Below, piece by piece: positions 24,479-37,604 of a DNA stretch of 64,000 bases; positions within the stretch are counted from its first letter, which is position 1; each line of letters opens with the position of its first letter. The notes below the pieces were generated by a model. That model had not been told where the DNA came from, did not search any database, and saw only the letters and a program-made list of their open reading frames with translations. The position numbers and the translations under genes were made by a program. Source of the stretch: Mycobacterium sp. (lineage in GTDB: Bacteria; Actinomycetota; Actinomycetes; Mycobacteriales; Mycobacteriaceae); assembly GCF_004298145.1 (NCBI RefSeq), contig NZ_SCRH01000038.1, positions 248,001 to 312,000 on the forward strand. Reading direction: 5' to 3'.

Positions 24479-24578
24479 AATTGCGCCGCTCCTCCTCATC
24501 GCTACGCTCTGCATCGTCGCCGGCGCCCCCAATTGCGCCGCTCCTCCTCATCGCTACGCTCTGCATCGTCGCCGGCGC
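24479..24578. repeat. Two perfect 48-bp direct repeats, MIRU-like
   Basis: Bases 24479-24526 and 24531-24578 are identical over 48 bp with a period of 52 bp. They fill almost the whole gap between pks12 and the epimerase gene. The sequence type (a GATGAGGAGG core on the minus strand, sitting between consecutive same-strand genes) resembles the mycobacterial interspersed repetitive units I know from M. tuberculosis and M. avium. Copy number may vary between strains. Confidence 0.8.
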
Positions 24579-24587
24579 GGCAAATGG

Positions 24588-27500
24588 TCATTCGTCGTCG
24601 TCATCCAGCAGCGCAGCATTGACCAAAGCGTCGAGGTCCATGTCCGCGATGTCCTTTTCGGTGGTCATCGCGGCGGCCGCCGGCTGCGTGGCGCCCTCGG
24701 CCTCGCTTGCCAGCGCGAGCAACAGTTCCAGCACACCGGCTTGGCGCAGCCGCTTGACCGGAATGGATCCCACCACCCGCTGGATTTCGGCCTCCCCGGG
24801 TGCGGCGGCCGGTGTCTGCTGCTCCGACGATCCGACGAGTTCGGAATACATGTAGCCGGCCAGCGCGGCCGAGTTCGGGTAATCGAAGATCAGCGTCGGT
24901 GAAAGGGGCAGTCCCGTAGCGGATTTCAGCCGGTTGCGCATCTCGACCGCGGTCAGTGAGTCGAATCCGAGTTCCTGGAAGGCCCGGTCCGGGTGAATCG
25001 ACTCCGGGCTGGCGCTGCCCAGCACGGTGGCGATGTTGGAGCGCACCAGATCCAGCAGCACGGCCTGCTGCTCATCTTCCGGAAGCCCTTCGAGGCGCTG
25101 CAGCAGAGCGGATTTGGATTTCGCCGCCGCCAGTGAGTCGTCGACCTGACGCCGGGTCGGCGCGTTGATCAAATCGACGAACATCGGCGGCAGGGTTCCG
25201 CTGTCGAACTTGACCCGCAGCGCCGCCAGGTCGATATGGGCGGGCAGCATGAACGGCTCGTCGACGATCAGCGCGGTGTCCATCAACTCCAGCGCCTCAT
25301 CGGAAGACATCGCGACAATCCCGTCGCGGCCAAAACGGGCACGATCGGCCGCGCCAAGCGCACCGGTCATGGCGCTGGCCTGATCCCACAGCCCCCAGGC
25401 CAGCGACACCGCGGGTAGCCCTTGCCTTCGCCGGTGCACGGCCAACCCGTCCAGGAACGAGTTCGCGGCCGCGTAGTTGGCCTGCCCTGACGCTCCGGCC
25501 AGCCCGGCCATCGAGGAAAACATGACGAACGCCGACACATCGAGGTCGCGGGTCAGCTCGTGCAGATTCCAGGCGGTATCGACCTTGGCACGCAGCACCG
25601 CCTCGATGCGCTCCGGCGTCAGCGACGAGATCACCGCGTCATCGAGCACCCCTGCCGCGTGAAACACGCCGGATAGCGGCCGCTGCACCGGGATATCGGC
25701 GAGCACCTTGGCCAGCGCTTCACGGTCGGCCGCGTCACAGGCGACTACCTGTACCTGCGCCCCGCCGGCCGACAGCTCGGTCATCAGCTCCGCGGCCCCC
25801 GGCGCATCCAGACCGCGCCGACTCACCAGCACCAGGTTGCGCGCGCCGTGGCGGGCCACCACGTGGCGTGCCAACGCCGAACCGGCCATCCCGGTCGCAC
25901 CGGTGATCAGCACCGTGCCCTCACCCAGCTCACCACCCGGGCCAAACGGCAGAGTCATCACGACCTTGCCGACGTGGCGGGCCTGGCTCAGGTACCGCAA
26001 CGCCGCCGGCGCGCGGCGTACGTCAAACCTGGTCACCGGCAACGGATGTAGCACGTCGTCGCCGAACAGCGTCGCCAGCTCGTCGAGCATCTGCGCAATC
26101 CGGTCCGGCCCGGCTTCGAAGAGATCGAAGGCGCGGTAGCGCACACCGGAGTGGTCCCGGGCGACAACCTCGGGGTCACGGATGTCGGTCTTGCCCATCT
26201 CCAGGAACACCCCGCCGGGGGCGACGAGCCGCAGGGAGGCATCGACGAAATCACCGGACAGCGAGTCGAGCACGATATCCATCCCAGCCGTGCCCGTCCT
26301 GGCGGTGACCGCCCGGAACTTGTCCTCGAACTCCAAGCTGCGCGAATCGGAGATGTGGTCATCGTCAAAGCCCATGGCCCACAACGTGTCCCACTTACCG
26401 TGGCTGGCCGTCGCGAACACTTCCAGACCAATCTGGCGGGCCAGCTGGACGGCGGCCATTCCCACGCCACCGGCGGCGGCGTGCACCAGCACCCGCTGAC
26501 CGGGCTTGGCGTCGGCCAGGTCCACCAGCGCGTAGCGCGCCGTGGCGAACACCACCGAGGCCGTCGCGGCGGCGGTGTGTGACCATCCGGTGGGCACCTT
26601 GACGAGCAGTCGCTGGTCGGTCTTGGCGATCGTTCCCGTACCGTCCGGGAACAGCCCCATGACGCGGTCGCCGACCGCGAAACGTCTGCCCTGCGAGGCA
26701 GTTTCGGGAGTAGTTTCGATGACCACACCCGCGGCCTCGATGCCCATGATCGCGTCTGGATCGGGATAGAGACCCAACGCGATCATGACGTCACGGAAGT
26801 TGGCTGCGATTGCCGACAGCGAAACCCGCACCTGACCGGGCTCCAACGGCGCGTCGGCATCGGGAATCCGCTCCAGCCGCAGGTTCTCGATGGTGCCGTA
26901 ACTACTCATGCCGAGCCGCCATGGCCCGTCGTCGGGTGGCAGCAGGAGACCGCCCACCGCGCGGCTGCCGAGCACCCGGGCGGTGTAGACCATCCCGTTG
27001 CGCAGCAAGGCCTGCGGCTCGCCGACCGCCAAAACGGCTGCGATCGTGTCCGGATCCAGGGGCGCATCGGTGTCGACGAGCACGATCCGACCGGGATGCT
27101 CGGTCTGCGCCGACCGCACCAGCCCCCACACCGCCGCGCCGGCCAAATCGGTGACGTCCTCCCCCGGCAACGCCATCGCGCCCCGGGTTGACACCACCAA
27201 GGTTCCCGACTCGTCGCTGGCCAACCACGACTGCAGCACCGGCAGCATCGCGCGCGTCGCCGCATAGACCTCCGTCACGACGTCACCGGCCACCGGGGCG
27301 GATTCGAACAGCACCGCCGATCGTTCGCCCTCGGCGTTGTCGGGCTCGCCGGATACCGGTGCGCCCCAAGCGGACACCGATACCGGCTGCACCGCCGACG
27401 ACGGCTGCGCGGACCAGATCAACTCGAAGAGCCGGTCCGGACCCGACTGCGACACCGCGGCCAGTAGCTGCTGATCGGTCACCGGACGCGCCACCATCGA

Positions 27501-30500
27501 AGCCACCGAGAGCACCGGCAGCCCCAACCCGTCGGCCAATTCGATCGACACCGCTGACGATCCGGCGGGGCTCACCGGCACAATCCGCGCGCGCACCGCC
27601 GCCGCTCCCGCTGCATGCAATGACACCTGCTGCCAGGAGAACGGGACCAGCATCGAGCCCTGGTCGACGCCCAAGCCGTCGGATTCGTTGGACGCCAAGA
27701 TGACCGCGTGCAACGCCGCGTCGAGCAGCACCGGGTGGACCCCGAACCCGGACACCGACACCCCGGCGTCGGCGGGCAGGGTGACTTCGGCGAAGATTTC
27801 ATCGCCACGGCGCCACATCGACGTCAGGCCACGGAATGCGGGCCCGTATCCGTAGCCGCGCTCGGCCAGTTGCTCGTACCCGTCGCCGACATCCAACGCG
27901 ACCGCACCCACCGGCGGCCACACCGACAGATCCGCGCTTGGCTGCACCGACCCGGCGCGCAGCACGCCTTCGGCGTGTAACGACCAGCCCGAGCCGCCTT
28001 CGGCCCGCGAGAACACCGACACCGCACGCGCACCCGAATCGTCAGGGCCGCCGACCACCACCTGAACCGCGACCGAGCCACCGGTCGGCAATACCAGCGG
28101 CGCCGCCAGATTCAGCTCCTCGACAACTCCGCAGCCCACCTCGTCGCCGGCGCGGATCGCCAACTCGACGAACCCCGCCCCGGGGAACAGCACGACACCG
28201 CCGACGGCATGATCCGCCAGCCAGCCCTGGGTGCTCGGCGACAACCGGCCGGTCAACACCACACCGCCCGACGCGGGCAGTTCCACCACCGCGCCCAGCA
28301 AGGCGTGTTCGCCGGCCGCCAGGCCCAACCCCGCGGCATCGGCCGGGGCGCCGTCACGCGCGAGCCAAAAGCGCCGCCGGTCAAAGGCATACGTGGGCAA
28401 CTGAACGAGATTTGCCTTGCCGATCGCACCGCGCCAGTCCACGTCCATCCCGGAGACGAACCCCTGCGCCAGGGCGTCGACCAGGGCTACCGGCTCCGGG
28501 CGGTCCTTGCGCAGAGCCGACATCGTCGTCACCGGGTTGTCGGCCAGCGTCTCTTCGATCGACGCGGTCAGGCCGCTGCTGGGCCCGACTTCGAGAAAGC
28601 GGGTGGCGCCGGCCGAATGGACGAAACGCACGCTGTCGGCGAATCGCACTGCCTCGCGGACGTGCCGCTTCCAGTACGCCGCGGTTCCGAAGTCATCGGT
28701 GGCCAATCCCCCGGTCACGTTCGACACGATCGGGATGACGGGCTTGCCGATGGCGAGCCCCGCTGCGACAGTTCCGAATTCGTCGATCATCGCGTCCATC
28801 AGCGGAGAGTGGAACGCGTGCGAGACGGCGAGTTGGTGGACGCGGCGTCCGTCGGCGCGAAGCCGGTCCGCGATCGCGGTCACCGCGCCTTCAGTTCCCG
28901 AAATCACTACCGAGGCAGGCCCGTTGACGGCCGCGATGCCGACCTCAGGCACCAGCAGTGGCCGTACCTCTTCCTCGGTAGCCTGCACGGCAATCATCGC
29001 CCCGCCCGCCGGCAGCGCCTGCATGAATCGGCCCCGCGCGGCCACCAGGACCGCGGCGTTCTTCAGCGACAGGACTCCGGCGGCGTGGGCGGCGGACAGC
29101 TCGCCGATCGAGTGGCCCATCACGAAGTCGGGGCGCACGCCCCACGATTCGAGCAAGCGGAACAGCGCAACCTCCACCGCGAACAGCGCCGGCTGCGCGA
29201 ATTCGGTGGTATTCAGCAGGCTTTCGTCCTGGCCCCACATGACGTCGCGCAGGGGCCGCAGCAGGTGCTGATCGAGTTCGGCCAGGACGGCGTCGAAGGC
29301 CTCGGCGAACACCGGATACGCGCCGTGCAATCCCTTACCCATACCGAGTAGTTGGGAGCCCTGGCCGGGGAAGACGAAAACGGTCCTGCCGCCGAGCGTC
29401 GCGGCGCCGCGAGCGATCGAGGGGGCCAGGTCGTCCCCGGCCAACTCGTCCAGCCCAGTCAACAGGCTCTCCCGGTCGCCGCCGACGACGACGGCCCGCT
29501 GTTCGAAGATCGACCGGCCCGCCAGCGTCCACCCCACATCGGCGATATCCAGTTCGGGGTGGGTTCGCAGGTGGGCCGCCACCCGGGCGGCCTGAGACCT
29601 CAACGCGGACGGCGATTTCGCCGACACGGCCCACGGCAGCACCGGCACTTTGGGTCCGGTTTCTGGCGTCGGCTCGACGGGAACTGCCTCGATGATCACG
29701 TGCGCGTTGGTGCCACTGATCCCGAACGACGACACCCCGGCGCGCCGCGGGCGCGCTGCGCTCCAAGGACGCGCCTCGGTCAGCAACGACACCGAACCCG
29801 ACGACCAATCGACGTGGGGGCTGGGTTCATCGACATGCAGTGTCGCCGGCAATATCTCGTGGCGCATCGCCAGGACCATCTTGATCACACCGGCCACACC
29901 CGCCGCGGCCTGCGTGTGGCCCATATTCGACTTGATCGAACCCAGCCACAGCGGCTCGCTCGAACCCCTCTCTTGCCCATAAGTCGCCAACAACGCCTGC
30001 GCCTCGATCGGATCACCCAACGTGGTCCCAGTGCCATGCCCCTCAACGACATCCACCTCGGCCGCCGCAAGCCCGGCATTGGCCAACGCCGCACGCACCA
30101 CCCGCTGCTGCGAAGGACCATTGGGCGCGGTCAGCCCGTTGGAGGCACCATCCTGATTGACAGCCGAGCCCCGCACCACGGCCAACACCGGATGACCCAG
30201 GCGCCGCGCATCCGACAGCCGCTCCACCACGAGCATGCCGCCACCTTCGGAGAACCCGGTGCCATCGGCGGCCCCCGCATACGCCTTGCACCGGCCATCG
30301 ACGGACAACCCGCGCATCCGGCTGAATTCGACGAAGATGTCGGGCGTGGCATTGACCGTGACGCCGCCGGCCAGCGCCAGATCGCACTCCCCCGAGCGCA
30401 GCGACTGCGCCGCCATGTGCAACGCCACCAACGACGACGAACACGCAGTGTCCACCGACACCGCCGGACCCTCCAGCCCCAACACATACGACACCCGCCC

Positions 30501-33500
30501 CGAGGCGACGCTCGACGATTGGCCGGTGAGCCGGAAGCCCTCCGCAGTGGGCGCGGCGTCCATGCCGTAGCCCTGCGTGTACACGCCGGCAAACATGCCG
30601 GTGGCGCTGCCGCGCAACGCACCGGGTTCAATTCCGGTCTGCTCCAACGCTTCCCAGGAGAGCTCGAGGAACATGCGTTGCTGCGGGTCCATGGCGAGCG
30701 CCTCGCTCGGCGGTATCCCGAAGAAGGCGGGGTCGAAGTCCGCGACGCCATCGACGAAGCCGCCTGTGCGGGTGTAGCAGGTGCCCGGAACGTCGGGATC
30801 GGGGTTGTACACGCCGACCAGATCCCAGCCGCGATCGCTCGGGAATTCCGAGAGCACGTCGCGCCCCTCGGCCAGCATCTGCCAGAGATCCTCGGGGGAA
30901 TTCACCCCGCCCGGATAGCGGCACGCCATGCCCACGATCACGATCGGATCGTCCTCGGTGGCGCGGGCGACCGGGGCCTGCTTGATCTCGTGCGGGACCC
31001 CGGCGAGCTCGGTGCGGATGTAGCCCGCCAGGCCATTGGGCGTCGGGTAGTCGAAGATCAGTGTGGGCGAAAGCGCCAGTCCGGTCGCGGTTTTGAGCCG
31101 GTTACGCATCTCGACCGCGGTCAGCGAGTCAAAGCCCAGCTCTTGGAAAGCCTTGTCCGGGTCGATCGCCTCGGCGGTGGTGTTGCCCAGCACGGTGGCG
31201 ATGTGGGAGCGCACCAGATCCAGGAGCACGGCGTGCTGCTCGGATTCGGGCAGTCCGTCCAGGCGGTGCGCCAGAGCCGATTTCGATTTCGCGGCCGCCA
31301 GCGAGTCGTCGACCCGGCGGCGGGTCGGCGCGTTGACCAGGTCGGTGAACATCGGCGGTACCGCGACCGCGTGGGCGCGCAGCGCGCCGAGATCGATGCG
31401 GGCGGGCGCGAGGAAGGGTTGGTCGACGATCAACGCGGTGTCGAACAGTTCCATCGCCTCGTCCGAGGACAACGCCAAGATGCCGTCGCGGCCCAGCCGG
31501 GCGAGGTCGGCGGCGTCGAGTCCGCCGGTCATGGCGCTGGCCTGGTCCCACAGCCCCCACGCGAGCGATATCGCCGGCAGCCCGTGCGCGCGCCGATGCG
31601 CAGCCAAGCCGTCGAGGAACGTGTTCGCCGCCCCGTAGTTGCCCTGCCCCGACGAGCCCACCAGCCCGGCCATCGACGAAAACATCACGAACGCCGACAG
31701 ATTCAGATCACGGGTCAGCTCGTGCAGGTTCCAGGCCCCGTCGACCTTGGCCCGCAATACCGCGTCGACTCGCTCGGGTGTCAGCGAGGTGACCATCGCG
31801 TCGTCGAGCACGCCTGCCGCGTGGATCACGCCCGACAACGGCCGTCGCGCCGAAAGTTCGGCGATCACCGCGGCCAGTGCGGCCCGGTCGGCCGCATCGC
31901 AGGCGATCACTCGCACCCGGGCTCCGGCCGCTTCCAGCTCGGTGATCAGCGCGGCGGATCCCGGCGCGCCAGGCCCGCGCCGGCTCAGCAGCGCCAGGTC
32001 CTCGACGCCGTGGTGCGCCACCAGGTGACGGGCCAACGTCGAGCCCGCCATGCCGGTCCCGCCGGTGATCAGCACCGTGCCCGAGGCCAGCCCGGCACTT
32101 GGGCCGGCACCGGGCCCAGAAGGCATAGTCATGACCACCTTGCCGACGTGGCGGGCCTGGCTCAAATACCGCAACGCCGCGCGACCGCGTCGCACGTCAA
32201 ATGTTGTCACCGGCAAGGGTTTCAGAACCCCCGCGTCGAACAGTCCGGCGAGCTCGAGCATCCACTGATGCATCCGGGGCCGGCCGGGCTCGAAGAGGTC
32301 GAACGCGCGGTAGCGGACACCCGGGTATTCCTGGGCCACCGCGCCAGGGTCGCGGATGTCGGTCTTGCCCATCTCCAGGAACATGCCGCCGGGAGCGACC
32401 AGGCGCAGTGAGGCGTCGACGAACTCCCCGGCCAGCGAGTCCAGCACGATATCCATCCCAGCCACGCCGGTCCTGCCGGTGAACGAGCGGAACTTGTCCT
32501 CGAACTCGAGACTGCGCGAATCCGAGATGTGGTCATCGTCGAAGCCCATGGCCCGCAACGTGTCCCACTTGCCGCGGCTCGCGGTGGCGAACACCTCCAG
32601 GCCCAGATGTCTGGCCAGCTGAACCGCGGCCATCCCGACGCCACCGGCGGCGGCGTGCACCAACACGCGCTGCCCGGGCTTGGCCTCGGCCAGGTGGATG
32701 AACGCCATGTATGCGGTGGTGAAAACCGCTGAGATACCGGCGGCTTCGGCGTAGGACCAGTCGGCGGGCTTGTGCTGCAGCAGGCGGACGTCACCGGGCA
32801 CCAGCGTGCCGCTGCCGTCGGGGAAGAATCCGTATACCGAATCGCCCACCGCGAATTCGGTGACTCCCGGCCCGACCTCGACCACCACGCCGGCGCCTTC
32901 GCCACCGAGCAGCGCCTCGTGGGTGAACATGCCCAGGGTGATCATGACGTCGCGGAAGTTGGTGGCGATGGCGCGCATGGCCACTCGAACCTGGCCCGGC
33001 TCCAGCGGAGCGTCCGCGTTGGGAACCGGTTCGAGTTGCAGGTTTTCGAAGGTGCCCGCGCTGCTGATTCCCAGCCGCCAGGGTCGGTCTTCGGGTGGCG
33101 TCATGATGCCGTCGACCGCCCGGCTGCCGTGCACTCGTGCGGTGTAGGCCTTGCCGTCCCGCAGCAGCACCTGCGGCTCACCGACCCCGAGAACGGTTGC
33201 CATCGCGCTATCGTCCAGCGCGCCATCGGAATCCACCAGCACGATCCGGCCGGGATACTCGGTCTGCGCCGACCGCACCAGCCCCCACACGGCCGCGCCG
33301 GCCAGATCGGGAACGTCCTCGCCCGCCAATCCCATTGCGCCCCGGGTCGCGACGACCAGTACACCGGAGTCACGCTCGGTCAGCCACGACTGCACGGCGG
33401 CCAGCGCCTCACGTGTACGTCGATACGACCCGGTGACCGGATCATCTTCGCCGGCAACGGATTCGAATACTTCGTGAGCGGGCGTACCGCCGGTGGTCGT

Positions 33501-36500
33501 TGTCGCCGGCGACCACGCCACCTCGAAGAGCCGGTCCGGGCCCGAGGCCGACACCGCCGCGCGCAGCTGCCGCTCGCTCACCGAGCGCGCCACCATCGCG
33601 CGCACCGACAGGACCGGCAATCCCAGCCCGTCGGCCAGCTCGATCGACACTGCACTGGTGGCCGCCGACGCTGCCGCCGCCGGCGCGATGCGCGCACGCA
33701 CCGCCGACGCGCCGGCGGCGTGCAACGACACGCCCTGCCACGAGAACGGCAACACGACTTCGTCGGTGTGCGCGGTGATTTGCTGGCCGACGATCAGCGC
33801 GTGCATCGCCGCGTCGAGCAATGCCGGGTGCACACCGAACCCGTTGACGCTTCCGGCGGCGTCGGGCAGCCGCACCTCGGCGAACACCTCGTCGCCGCGT
33901 ACCCATGCCGCGGTCAAACCCTGGAAGGCCGGGCCGTATCCGTAACCGCGCGCCGCCAATTGCTCGTAGCCGTCTGCCGGGTCGACCGCGACGGCGCCCG
34001 ACGGCGGCCACGCCGACAAATCCGCGCTCGGCTCGACCGAGCCGGTGCTCAGCGTTCCCTCGGCGTGGCACATCCAGCCGGACCCGGTGTCGGGGCGCGA
34101 GAAGATCGACACCGCCCGCTGACCGGATTCTTCGGCGGCACCCACCACGACTTGCACGGCAACCGATCCCGACCCGGAGCCTTTGGCGGGCAACATCAAT
34201 GGTGCTTGCAGAGTCAGTTCGTCGACCGTCGAACACCCGACTTCGTCACCGGCGCGGATCGCCAACTCTACGAACCCGGCGCCGGGGAACACGACCGTAC
34301 CGGACACGGCATGATCGGTCAGCCAGCCCTGCAGACTGGGCGACAAGCGGCCGGTCAGCACCACCCCACCCGAGGCGGGCAGTTCGACGACCGCACTCAG
34401 CAGCGGGTGCTCGCTGGTTCCCAGCCCGAGGCCGGTGGCGTCGCCCGCGACGCCTTCGCCGGACAGCCAAAACCGGCGGCGGTCAAAGGCATACGTGGGC
34501 AGCTCCACGAAGCCGGCTCCGTCCAGCGCGCCGCGCCACTGCACGGTGACGCCAGCGACGAACGCGGTGGCAGCCGAGGTCAGGAACCTGTCGAGTCCGC
34601 CGTCGTCGCGGCCCAGGGTGGGAATGACTTTGGCTTCAGATGCCTCGGCGCCACCGCCGGCCTGGTCGTTGACGGTGTCCTCGATCCCCGCCACCAAGGC
34701 CGGATGCGGGCTGGACTCGATGAACGCCCGGTATCCGTGCTCGCTCGCGCTGCGCACCGCCTGGTCGAACTGCACGGTCTGCCGGATGTTGCGGTACCAG
34801 TAGTCGGCGTCCAATCCCGCTGTGTCCAAGCGGCTTCCGGTCACGGTGGAAAAGAACGCGATGCGCGAGGAATGCGGCTCGATGCCGGAGAGCACCTCGG
34901 CGAGGTCACCGCGGATCGCCTCGACCTCGACCGAATGCGAGGCGTAGTCCACGTCGATCCGCCGGGTCCGCAGTTCGAGATCTGTGCAGAAACCGACGAG
35001 CTCGTCGAGCGCCGCCACGTCACCCGAGACCACGACGGCCGACCGGCCGTTGACGGCGGCGATGCTGGCTCGAGTACCGTAGGGCGCCAACAACTCCCGG
35101 GCCCGCTCGGTGCTGCAGGCGATCGAGAGCATGCCCCCGGGTCCGGCCAGTGACCGCAGCAGCTTGCTACGCAGCGTGACCACCCGGGTGGCATCCCGCA
35201 ACGACAACGCGCCGGCGACATAGGCCGCGGCGATTTCGCCTTGCGAGTGGCCGATCACGGCATCCGGACTGACCCCGACCGATTTCCATAGTTCGGCCAG
35301 CGACACCATCACCGCGAAGAGCACCGGCTGCACGACGTCGACGCGGTCCATCCCCGGGGCACCGGGTGCGCCACGCAGTACCTCGATCAGCGACCAGTCG
35401 ACGAATTCCGAGAAGGCCTCTTCGCATGCCTGGATCTGCTGCGCGAAAACCGGTGCGGTATCGAGTAATTCGATACCCATGCCCAGCCATTGCGTGCCCT
35501 GGCCGGGGAATACGAAGACGATCTTGCCGGCCGGCGTCGCGGTACCCCGGATAACGGACCCGGCCGGGTCGTCGTTGGCCAGCTCGTCCAGGCCGGCCAG
35601 TAACCGTTCCCGGTCGCCGGCCACCACGACGGCCCGGTGCTCGAACGTCGAGCGGCCGGCCAGCGTCCAGCCCACATCCGCTACGTCCAATTCATCATGG
35701 GCGCGCAGATATTCGGCCACCCGCGCCGCCTGCGCCGACAGCGCCGTGGCCGTCTTCGCCGAGACCGCCCACGGCAGCACCGGCGCTTTGGGTCCGGTTT
35801 CCCGCACCGGCTCGACGGGAACTGCCTCGATGATCACGTGCGCGTTGGTGCCACTGATCCCGAACGACGACACCCCGGCCCGGCGCGGGCGCTCAGACTT
35901 CCAGGGCCGAGCCTCAGTCAGCAACGACACCGAACCCACCGACCAATCCACATGCGGACTCGGCACATCCACATGCAACGTCGCCGGCAACACCTCGTGG
36001 CGCATCGCCTGCACTATCTTGATCACACCGGCCACACCCGCCGCGGCCTGCGTGTGGCCCATATTCGACTTGATCGAACCCAGCCACAGCGGCTCGCTCG
36101 AACCCCTCTCTTGCCCGTACGTCGCCAGTAACGCCTGCGCCTCGATCGGGTCGCCCAAAGTGGTTCCGGTGCCATGCCCCTCAACGACGTCCACCTCGGC
36201 CGCCGCAAGCCCCGCATTGGCCAACGCCGCACGCACCACCCGCTGCTGCGAAGGACCATTGGGCGCGGTCAGCCCGTTGGAGGCACCATCCTGATTGACA
36301 GCCGAGCCCCGCACCACAGCCAACACCGGATGACCCAGCCGCCGCGCATCCGAGAGCCGCTCGACGACCAGGATCGCCCCGCCCTCGGACCACCCGACGC
36401 CATCGGCCGCACCCGCGTACGCCTTGGACCGCCCGTTGGGGGCCAATCCCCGGTGCCGGCTGAATTCCACGAAGACCGTCGGCGTGGCGTTGACGGTCGC

Positions 36501-37187
36501 GCCGCCGGCCAGCGCCAGATCGCACTCCCCCGAGCGCAGCGACTGCGCCGCCATGTGCAACGCCACCAACGACGATGAACACGCAGTGTCCACCGACACC
36601 GCCGGACCCTCCAGCCCCAACACATACGACACCCGCCCCGAGGCGACGCTGGAGGTCATGCCGGTCAGCCGGTAGCCCTCGATCTCTTCGGCGAGCATGC
36701 CGTAGCCCTGGACGATGAGCCCCGCGAACACCCCCGTGGCGCTGCCGCGCAACCCGGTGGGGTCAATCCCGGCGCGTTCCAACGCTTCCCACGACAGCTC
36801 GAGCAACATCCGGTGCTGGGGATCCATCGCCAGGGCTTCACTGGGCGCAATCCCGAAGAAGGCGGGGTCGAAGTCCGCGACGTTGTCGACGAAACCTCCG
36901 GTGTTCACATAGCACTTGTGGCGCGCGTCGGGATCCGGGTCGTACAGCGCCCCGAGGTCCCAGCCACGATCGGTGGGAAAATCCGAGACCACGTCGCGGC
37001 CGTCGGCGACCATTTGCCACAGCGACTCAGGACTGTCCACACCACCGGGGAAGCGGCAGGACATACCGACGATCGCGATCGGCTCGCTCGAGCGCTCCAG
37101 TAGCGCGCGGTTGGTGCGCTTCAGGCGTTCAACCTGGACCAGCGCTTTCCTCAGCGCTTCGGTCGCATGCTGGAGTTGGTCCACCAT
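24588..37187 (-). CDS. pks12: Two-module type I polyketide synthase, mycoketide synthase Pks12
   Basis: A protein of about 4199 residues, counted below from the GTG at 37190. N-terminal helix 1-33, then two complete modules. Module 1: KS 36-460 (Cys204, His339, His379), AT 555-870 (GHSQG, Y-A-S-H, methylmalonyl type), DH about 930-1200 (His960), ER 1385-1690, KR 1703-1885 (Tyr1852, L-D-D type), ACP Ser2022. Module 2: KS 2080-2505 (Cys2250), AT 2603-2925 (GHSIG, H-A-F-H, malonyl type), DH (His2994), ER, KR (Tyr3906), ACP Ser4078, C-terminal acidic docking tail. This matches Pks12 (Rv2048c), which passes chains between molecules to make methyl-branched mycoketide. No thioesterase. I chose the ATG at 37187, with GAGG upstream. 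The two KS domains share near-identical DNA patches. Confidence 0.96.
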   Translation of the reverse strand: MVDQLQHATEALRKALVQVERLKRTNRALLERSSEPIAIVGMSCRFPGGVDSPESLWQMVADGRDVVSDFPTDRGWDLGALYDPDPDARHKCYVNTGGFVDNVADFDPAFFGIAPSEALAMDPQHRMLLELSWEALERAGIDPTGLRGSATGVFAGLIVQGYGMLAEEIEGYRLTGMTSSVASGRVSYVLGLEGPAVSVDTACSSSLVALHMAAQSLRSGECDLALAGGATVNATPTVFVEFSRHRGLAPNGRSKAYAGAADGVGWSEGGAILVVERLSDARRLGHPVLAVVRGSAVNQDGASNGLTAPNGPSQQRVVRAALANAGLAAAEVDVVEGHGTGTTLGDPIEAQALLATYGQERGSSEPLWLGSIKSNMGHTQAAAGVAGVIKIVQAMRHEVLPATLHVDVPSPHVDWSVGSVSLLTEARPWKSERPRRAGVSSFGISGTNAHVIIEAVPVEPVRETGPKAPVLPWAVSAKTATALSAQAARVAEYLRAHDELDVADVGWTLAGRSTFEHRAVVVAGDRERLLAGLDELANDDPAGSVIRGTATPAGKIVFVFPGQGTQWLGMGIELLDTAPVFAQQIQACEEAFSEFVDWSLIEVLRGAPGAPGMDRVDVVQPVLFAVMVSLAELWKSVGVSPDAVIGHSQGEIAAAYVAGALSLRDATRVVTLRSKLLRSLAGPGGMLSIACSTERARELLAPYGTRASIAAVNGRSAVVVSGDVAALDELVGFCTDLELRTRRIDVDYASHSVEVEAIRGDLAEVLSGIEPHSSRIAFFSTVTGSRLDTAGLDADYWYRNIRQTVQFDQAVRSASEHGYRAFIESSPHPALVAGIEDTVNDQAGGGAEASEAKVIPTLGRDDGGLDRFLTSAATAFVAGVTVQWRGALDGAGFVELPTYAFDRRRFWLSGEGVAGDATGLGLGTSEHPLLSAVVELPASGGVVLTGRLSPSLQGWLTDHAVSGTVVFPGAGFVELAIRAGDEVGCSTVDELTLQAPLMLPAKGSGSGSVAVQVVVGAAEESGQRAVSIFSRPDTGSGWMCHAEGTLSTGSVEPSADLSAWPPSGAVAVDPADGYEQLAARGYGYGPAFQGLTAAWVRGDEVFAEVRLPDAAGSVNGFGVHPALLDAAMHALIVGQQITAHTDEVVLPFSWQGVSLHAAGASAVRARIAPAAAASAATSAVSIELADGLGLPVLSVRAMVARSVSERQLRAAVSASGPDRLFEVAWSPATTTTGGTPAHEVFESVAGEDDPVTGSYRRTREALAAVQSWLTERDSGVLVVATRGAMGLAGEDVPDLAGAAVWGLVRSAQTEYPGRIVLVDSDGALDDSAMATVLGVGEPQVLLRDGKAYTARVHGSRAVDGIMTPPEDRPWRLGISSAGTFENLQLEPVPNADAPLEPGQVRVAMRAIATNFRDVMITLGMFTHEALLGGEGAGVVVEVGPGVTEFAVGDSVYGFFPDGSGTLVPGDVRLLQHKPADWSYAEAAGISAVFTTAYMAFIHLAEAKPGQRVLVHAAAGGVGMAAVQLARHLGLEVFATASRGKWDTLRAMGFDDDHISDSRSLEFEDKFRSFTGRTGVAGMDIVLDSLAGEFVDASLRLVAPGGMFLEMGKTDIRDPGAVAQEYPGVRYRAFDLFEPGRPRMHQWMLELAGLFDAGVLKPLPVTTFDVRRGRAALRYLSQARHVGKVVMTMPSGPGAGPSAGLASGTVLITGGTGMAGSTLARHLVAHHGVEDLALLSRRGPGAPGSAALITELEAAGARVRVIACDAADRAALAAVIAELSARRPLSGVIHAAGVLDDAMVTSLTPERVDAVLRAKVDGAWNLHELTRDLNLSAFVMFSSMAGLVGSSGQGNYGAANTFLDGLAAHRRAHGLPAISLAWGLWDQASAMTGGLDAADLARLGRDGILALSSDEAMELFDTALIVDQPFLAPARIDLGALRAHAVAVPPMFTDLVNAPTRRRVDDSLAAAKSKSALAHRLDGLPESEQHAVLLDLVRSHIATVLGNTTAEAIDPDKAFQELGFDSLTAVEMRNRLKTATGLALSPTLIFDYPTPNGLAGYIRTELAGVPHEIKQAPVARATEDDPIVIVGMACRYPGGVNSPEDLWQMLAEGRDVLSEFPSDRGWDLVGVYNPDPDVPGTCYTRTGGFVDGVADFDPAFFGIPPSEALAMDPQQRMFLELSWEALEQTGIEPGALRGSATGMFAGVYTQGYGMDAAPTAEGFRLTGQSSSVASGRVSYVLGLEGPAVSVDTACSSSLVALHMAAQSLRSGECDLALAGGVTVNATPDIFVEFSRMRGLSVDGRCKAYAGAADGTGFSEGGGMLVVERLSDARRLGHPVLAVVRGSAVNQDGASNGLTAPNGPSQQRVVRAALANAGLAAAEVDVVEGHGTGTTLGDPIEAQALLATYGQERGSSEPLWLGSIKSNMGHTQAAAGVAGVIKMVLAMRHEILPATLHVDEPSPHVDWSSGSVSLLTEARPWSAARPRRAGVSSFGISGTNAHVIIEAVPVEPTPETGPKVPVLPWAVSAKSPSALRSQAARVAAHLRTHPELDIADVGWTLAGRSIFEQRAVVVGGDRESLLTGLDELAGDDLAPSIARGAATLGGRTVFVFPGQGSQLLGMGKGLHGAYPVFAEAFDAVLAELDQHLLRPLRDVMWGQDESLLNTTEFAQPALFAVEVALFRLLESWGVRPDFVMGHSIGELSAAHAAGVLSLKNAAVLVAARGRFMQALPAGGAMIAVQATEEEVRPLLVPEVGIAAVNGPASVVISGTEGAVTAIADRLRADGRRVHQLAVSHAFHSPLMDAMIDEFGTVAAGLAIGKPVIPIVSNVTGGLATDDFGTAAYWKRHVREAVRFADSVRFVHSAGATRFLEVGPSSGLTASIEETLADNPVTTMSALRKDRPEPVALVDALAQGFVSGMDVDWRGAIGKANLVQLPTYAFDRRRFWLARDGAPADAAGLGLAAGEHALLGAVVELPASGGVVLTGRLSPSTQGWLADHAVGGVVLFPGAGFVELAIRAGDEVGCGVVEELNLAAPLVLPTGGSVAVQVVVGGPDDSGARAVSVFSRAEGGSGWSLHAEGVLRAGSVQPSADLSVWPPVGAVALDVGDGYEQLAERGYGYGPAFRGLTSMWRRGDEIFAEVTLPADAGVSVSGFGVHPVLLDAALHAVILASNESDGLGVDQGSMLVPFSWQQVSLHAAGAAAVRARIVPVSPAGSSAVSIELADGLGLPVLSVASMVARPVTDQQLLAAVSQSGPDRLFELIWSAQPSSAVQPVSVSAWGAPVSGEPDNAEGERSAVLFESAPVAGDVVTEVYAATRAMLPVLQSWLASDESGTLVVSTRGAMALPGEDVTDLAGAAVWGLVRSAQTEHPGRIVLVDTDAPLDPDTIAAVLAVGEPQALLRNGMVYTARVLGSRAVGGLLLPPDDGPWRLGMSSYGTIENLRLERIPDADAPLEPGQVRVSLSAIAANFRDVMIALGLYPDPDAIMGIEAAGVVIETTPETASQGRRFAVGDRVMGLFPDGTGTIAKTDQRLLVKVPTGWSHTAAATASVVFATARYALVDLADAKPGQRVLVHAAAGGVGMAAVQLARQIGLEVFATASHGKWDTLWAMGFDDDHISDSRSLEFEDKFRAVTARTGTAGMDIVLDSLSGDFVDASLRLVAPGGVFLEMGKTDIRDPEVVARDHSGVRYRAFDLFEAGPDRIAQMLDELATLFGDDVLHPLPVTRFDVRRAPAALRYLSQARHVGKVVMTLPFGPGGELGEGTVLITGATGMAGSALARHVVARHGARNLVLVSRRGLDAPGAAELMTELSAGGAQVQVVACDAADREALAKVLADIPVQRPLSGVFHAAGVLDDAVISSLTPERIEAVLRAKVDTAWNLHELTRDLDVSAFVMFSSMAGLAGASGQANYAAANSFLDGLAVHRRRQGLPAVSLAWGLWDQASAMTGALGAADRARFGRDGIVAMSSDEALELMDTALIVDEPFMLPAHIDLAALRVKFDSGTLPPMFVDLINAPTRRQVDDSLAAAKSKSALLQRLEGLPEDEQQAVLLDLVRSNIATVLGSASPESIHPDRAFQELGFDSLTAVEMRNRLKSATGLPLSPTLIFDYPNSAALAGYMYSELVGSSEQQTPAAAPGEAEIQRVVGSIPVKRLRQAGVLELLLALASEAEGATQPAAAAMTTEKDIADMDLDALVNAALLDDDDE

Positions 37188-37604
37188 CACTAAACCTCGC
37201 CCTAACCCTCACCTAGTGTCTGGCCGTCTTGTCCCGCCGGATGCGGTTGTCGCCGATTCACGGGATTTGCTGCACGAGGCGACGCCGTGTTTCGTTCGAC
37301 CAGCGTCGTGCTGCTCTCCGACCCAAGAATATTGCTGGTGAGTATGGCCAACTCCGACTGGATTTCAAAACGTCCGCTGTTCCCGGCCGCTACAGAAGGA
37401 CCGGCTTGGACATGCGCGGCGCCCCGCGCAGGCAAGTCGCGGCGCGGGGCGCCCAGTGAGCTCGCTGGACACGGGTCCGCCGTCGACGTGCCCCATGGTC
37501 CATGGCGCGACTGTACCCGGCTAGCCATAGCTGGTGGTCAGGCGCATGTCGTGGAAGTTTCCGGCTGGCCGGTCGGGTCCGGGCGCGGGGGCCGAGCGAC
37601 GCCG
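37188..37604. other. Intergenic region upstream of pks12, no gene seen
   Basis: This stretch of 417 bp has no open frame with convincing start, ribosome site and composition. It contains the pks12 leader and promoter region and the 3' side of the zinc-ribbon gene. A strong GC dyad lies around 37410-37450. I see no riboswitch or RNA gene. Confidence 0.5.
37341..37368 (-). promoter_or_regulatory. Candidate pks12 promoter
   Basis: On the minus strand TTGAAA (37363-37368) and CATACT (37341-37346) are spaced by 16 bp, in one of the few AT-richer patches of the region. The leader to the pks12 ATG would be about 145 nt. A TATTCT element nearer the gene (around 37330) is an alternative -10 box. The call rests on hexamer similarity only. 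Confidence 0.3.

Noticed and set aside
29352..32411. 1019-residue plus-strand open frame opposite pks12
   Set aside because: It lies wholly antisense to clearly conserved PKS domains, and its composition (R, H, G, Q-rich) is that of a shadow frame. The same holds for the 793-residue frame at 32772-35153.
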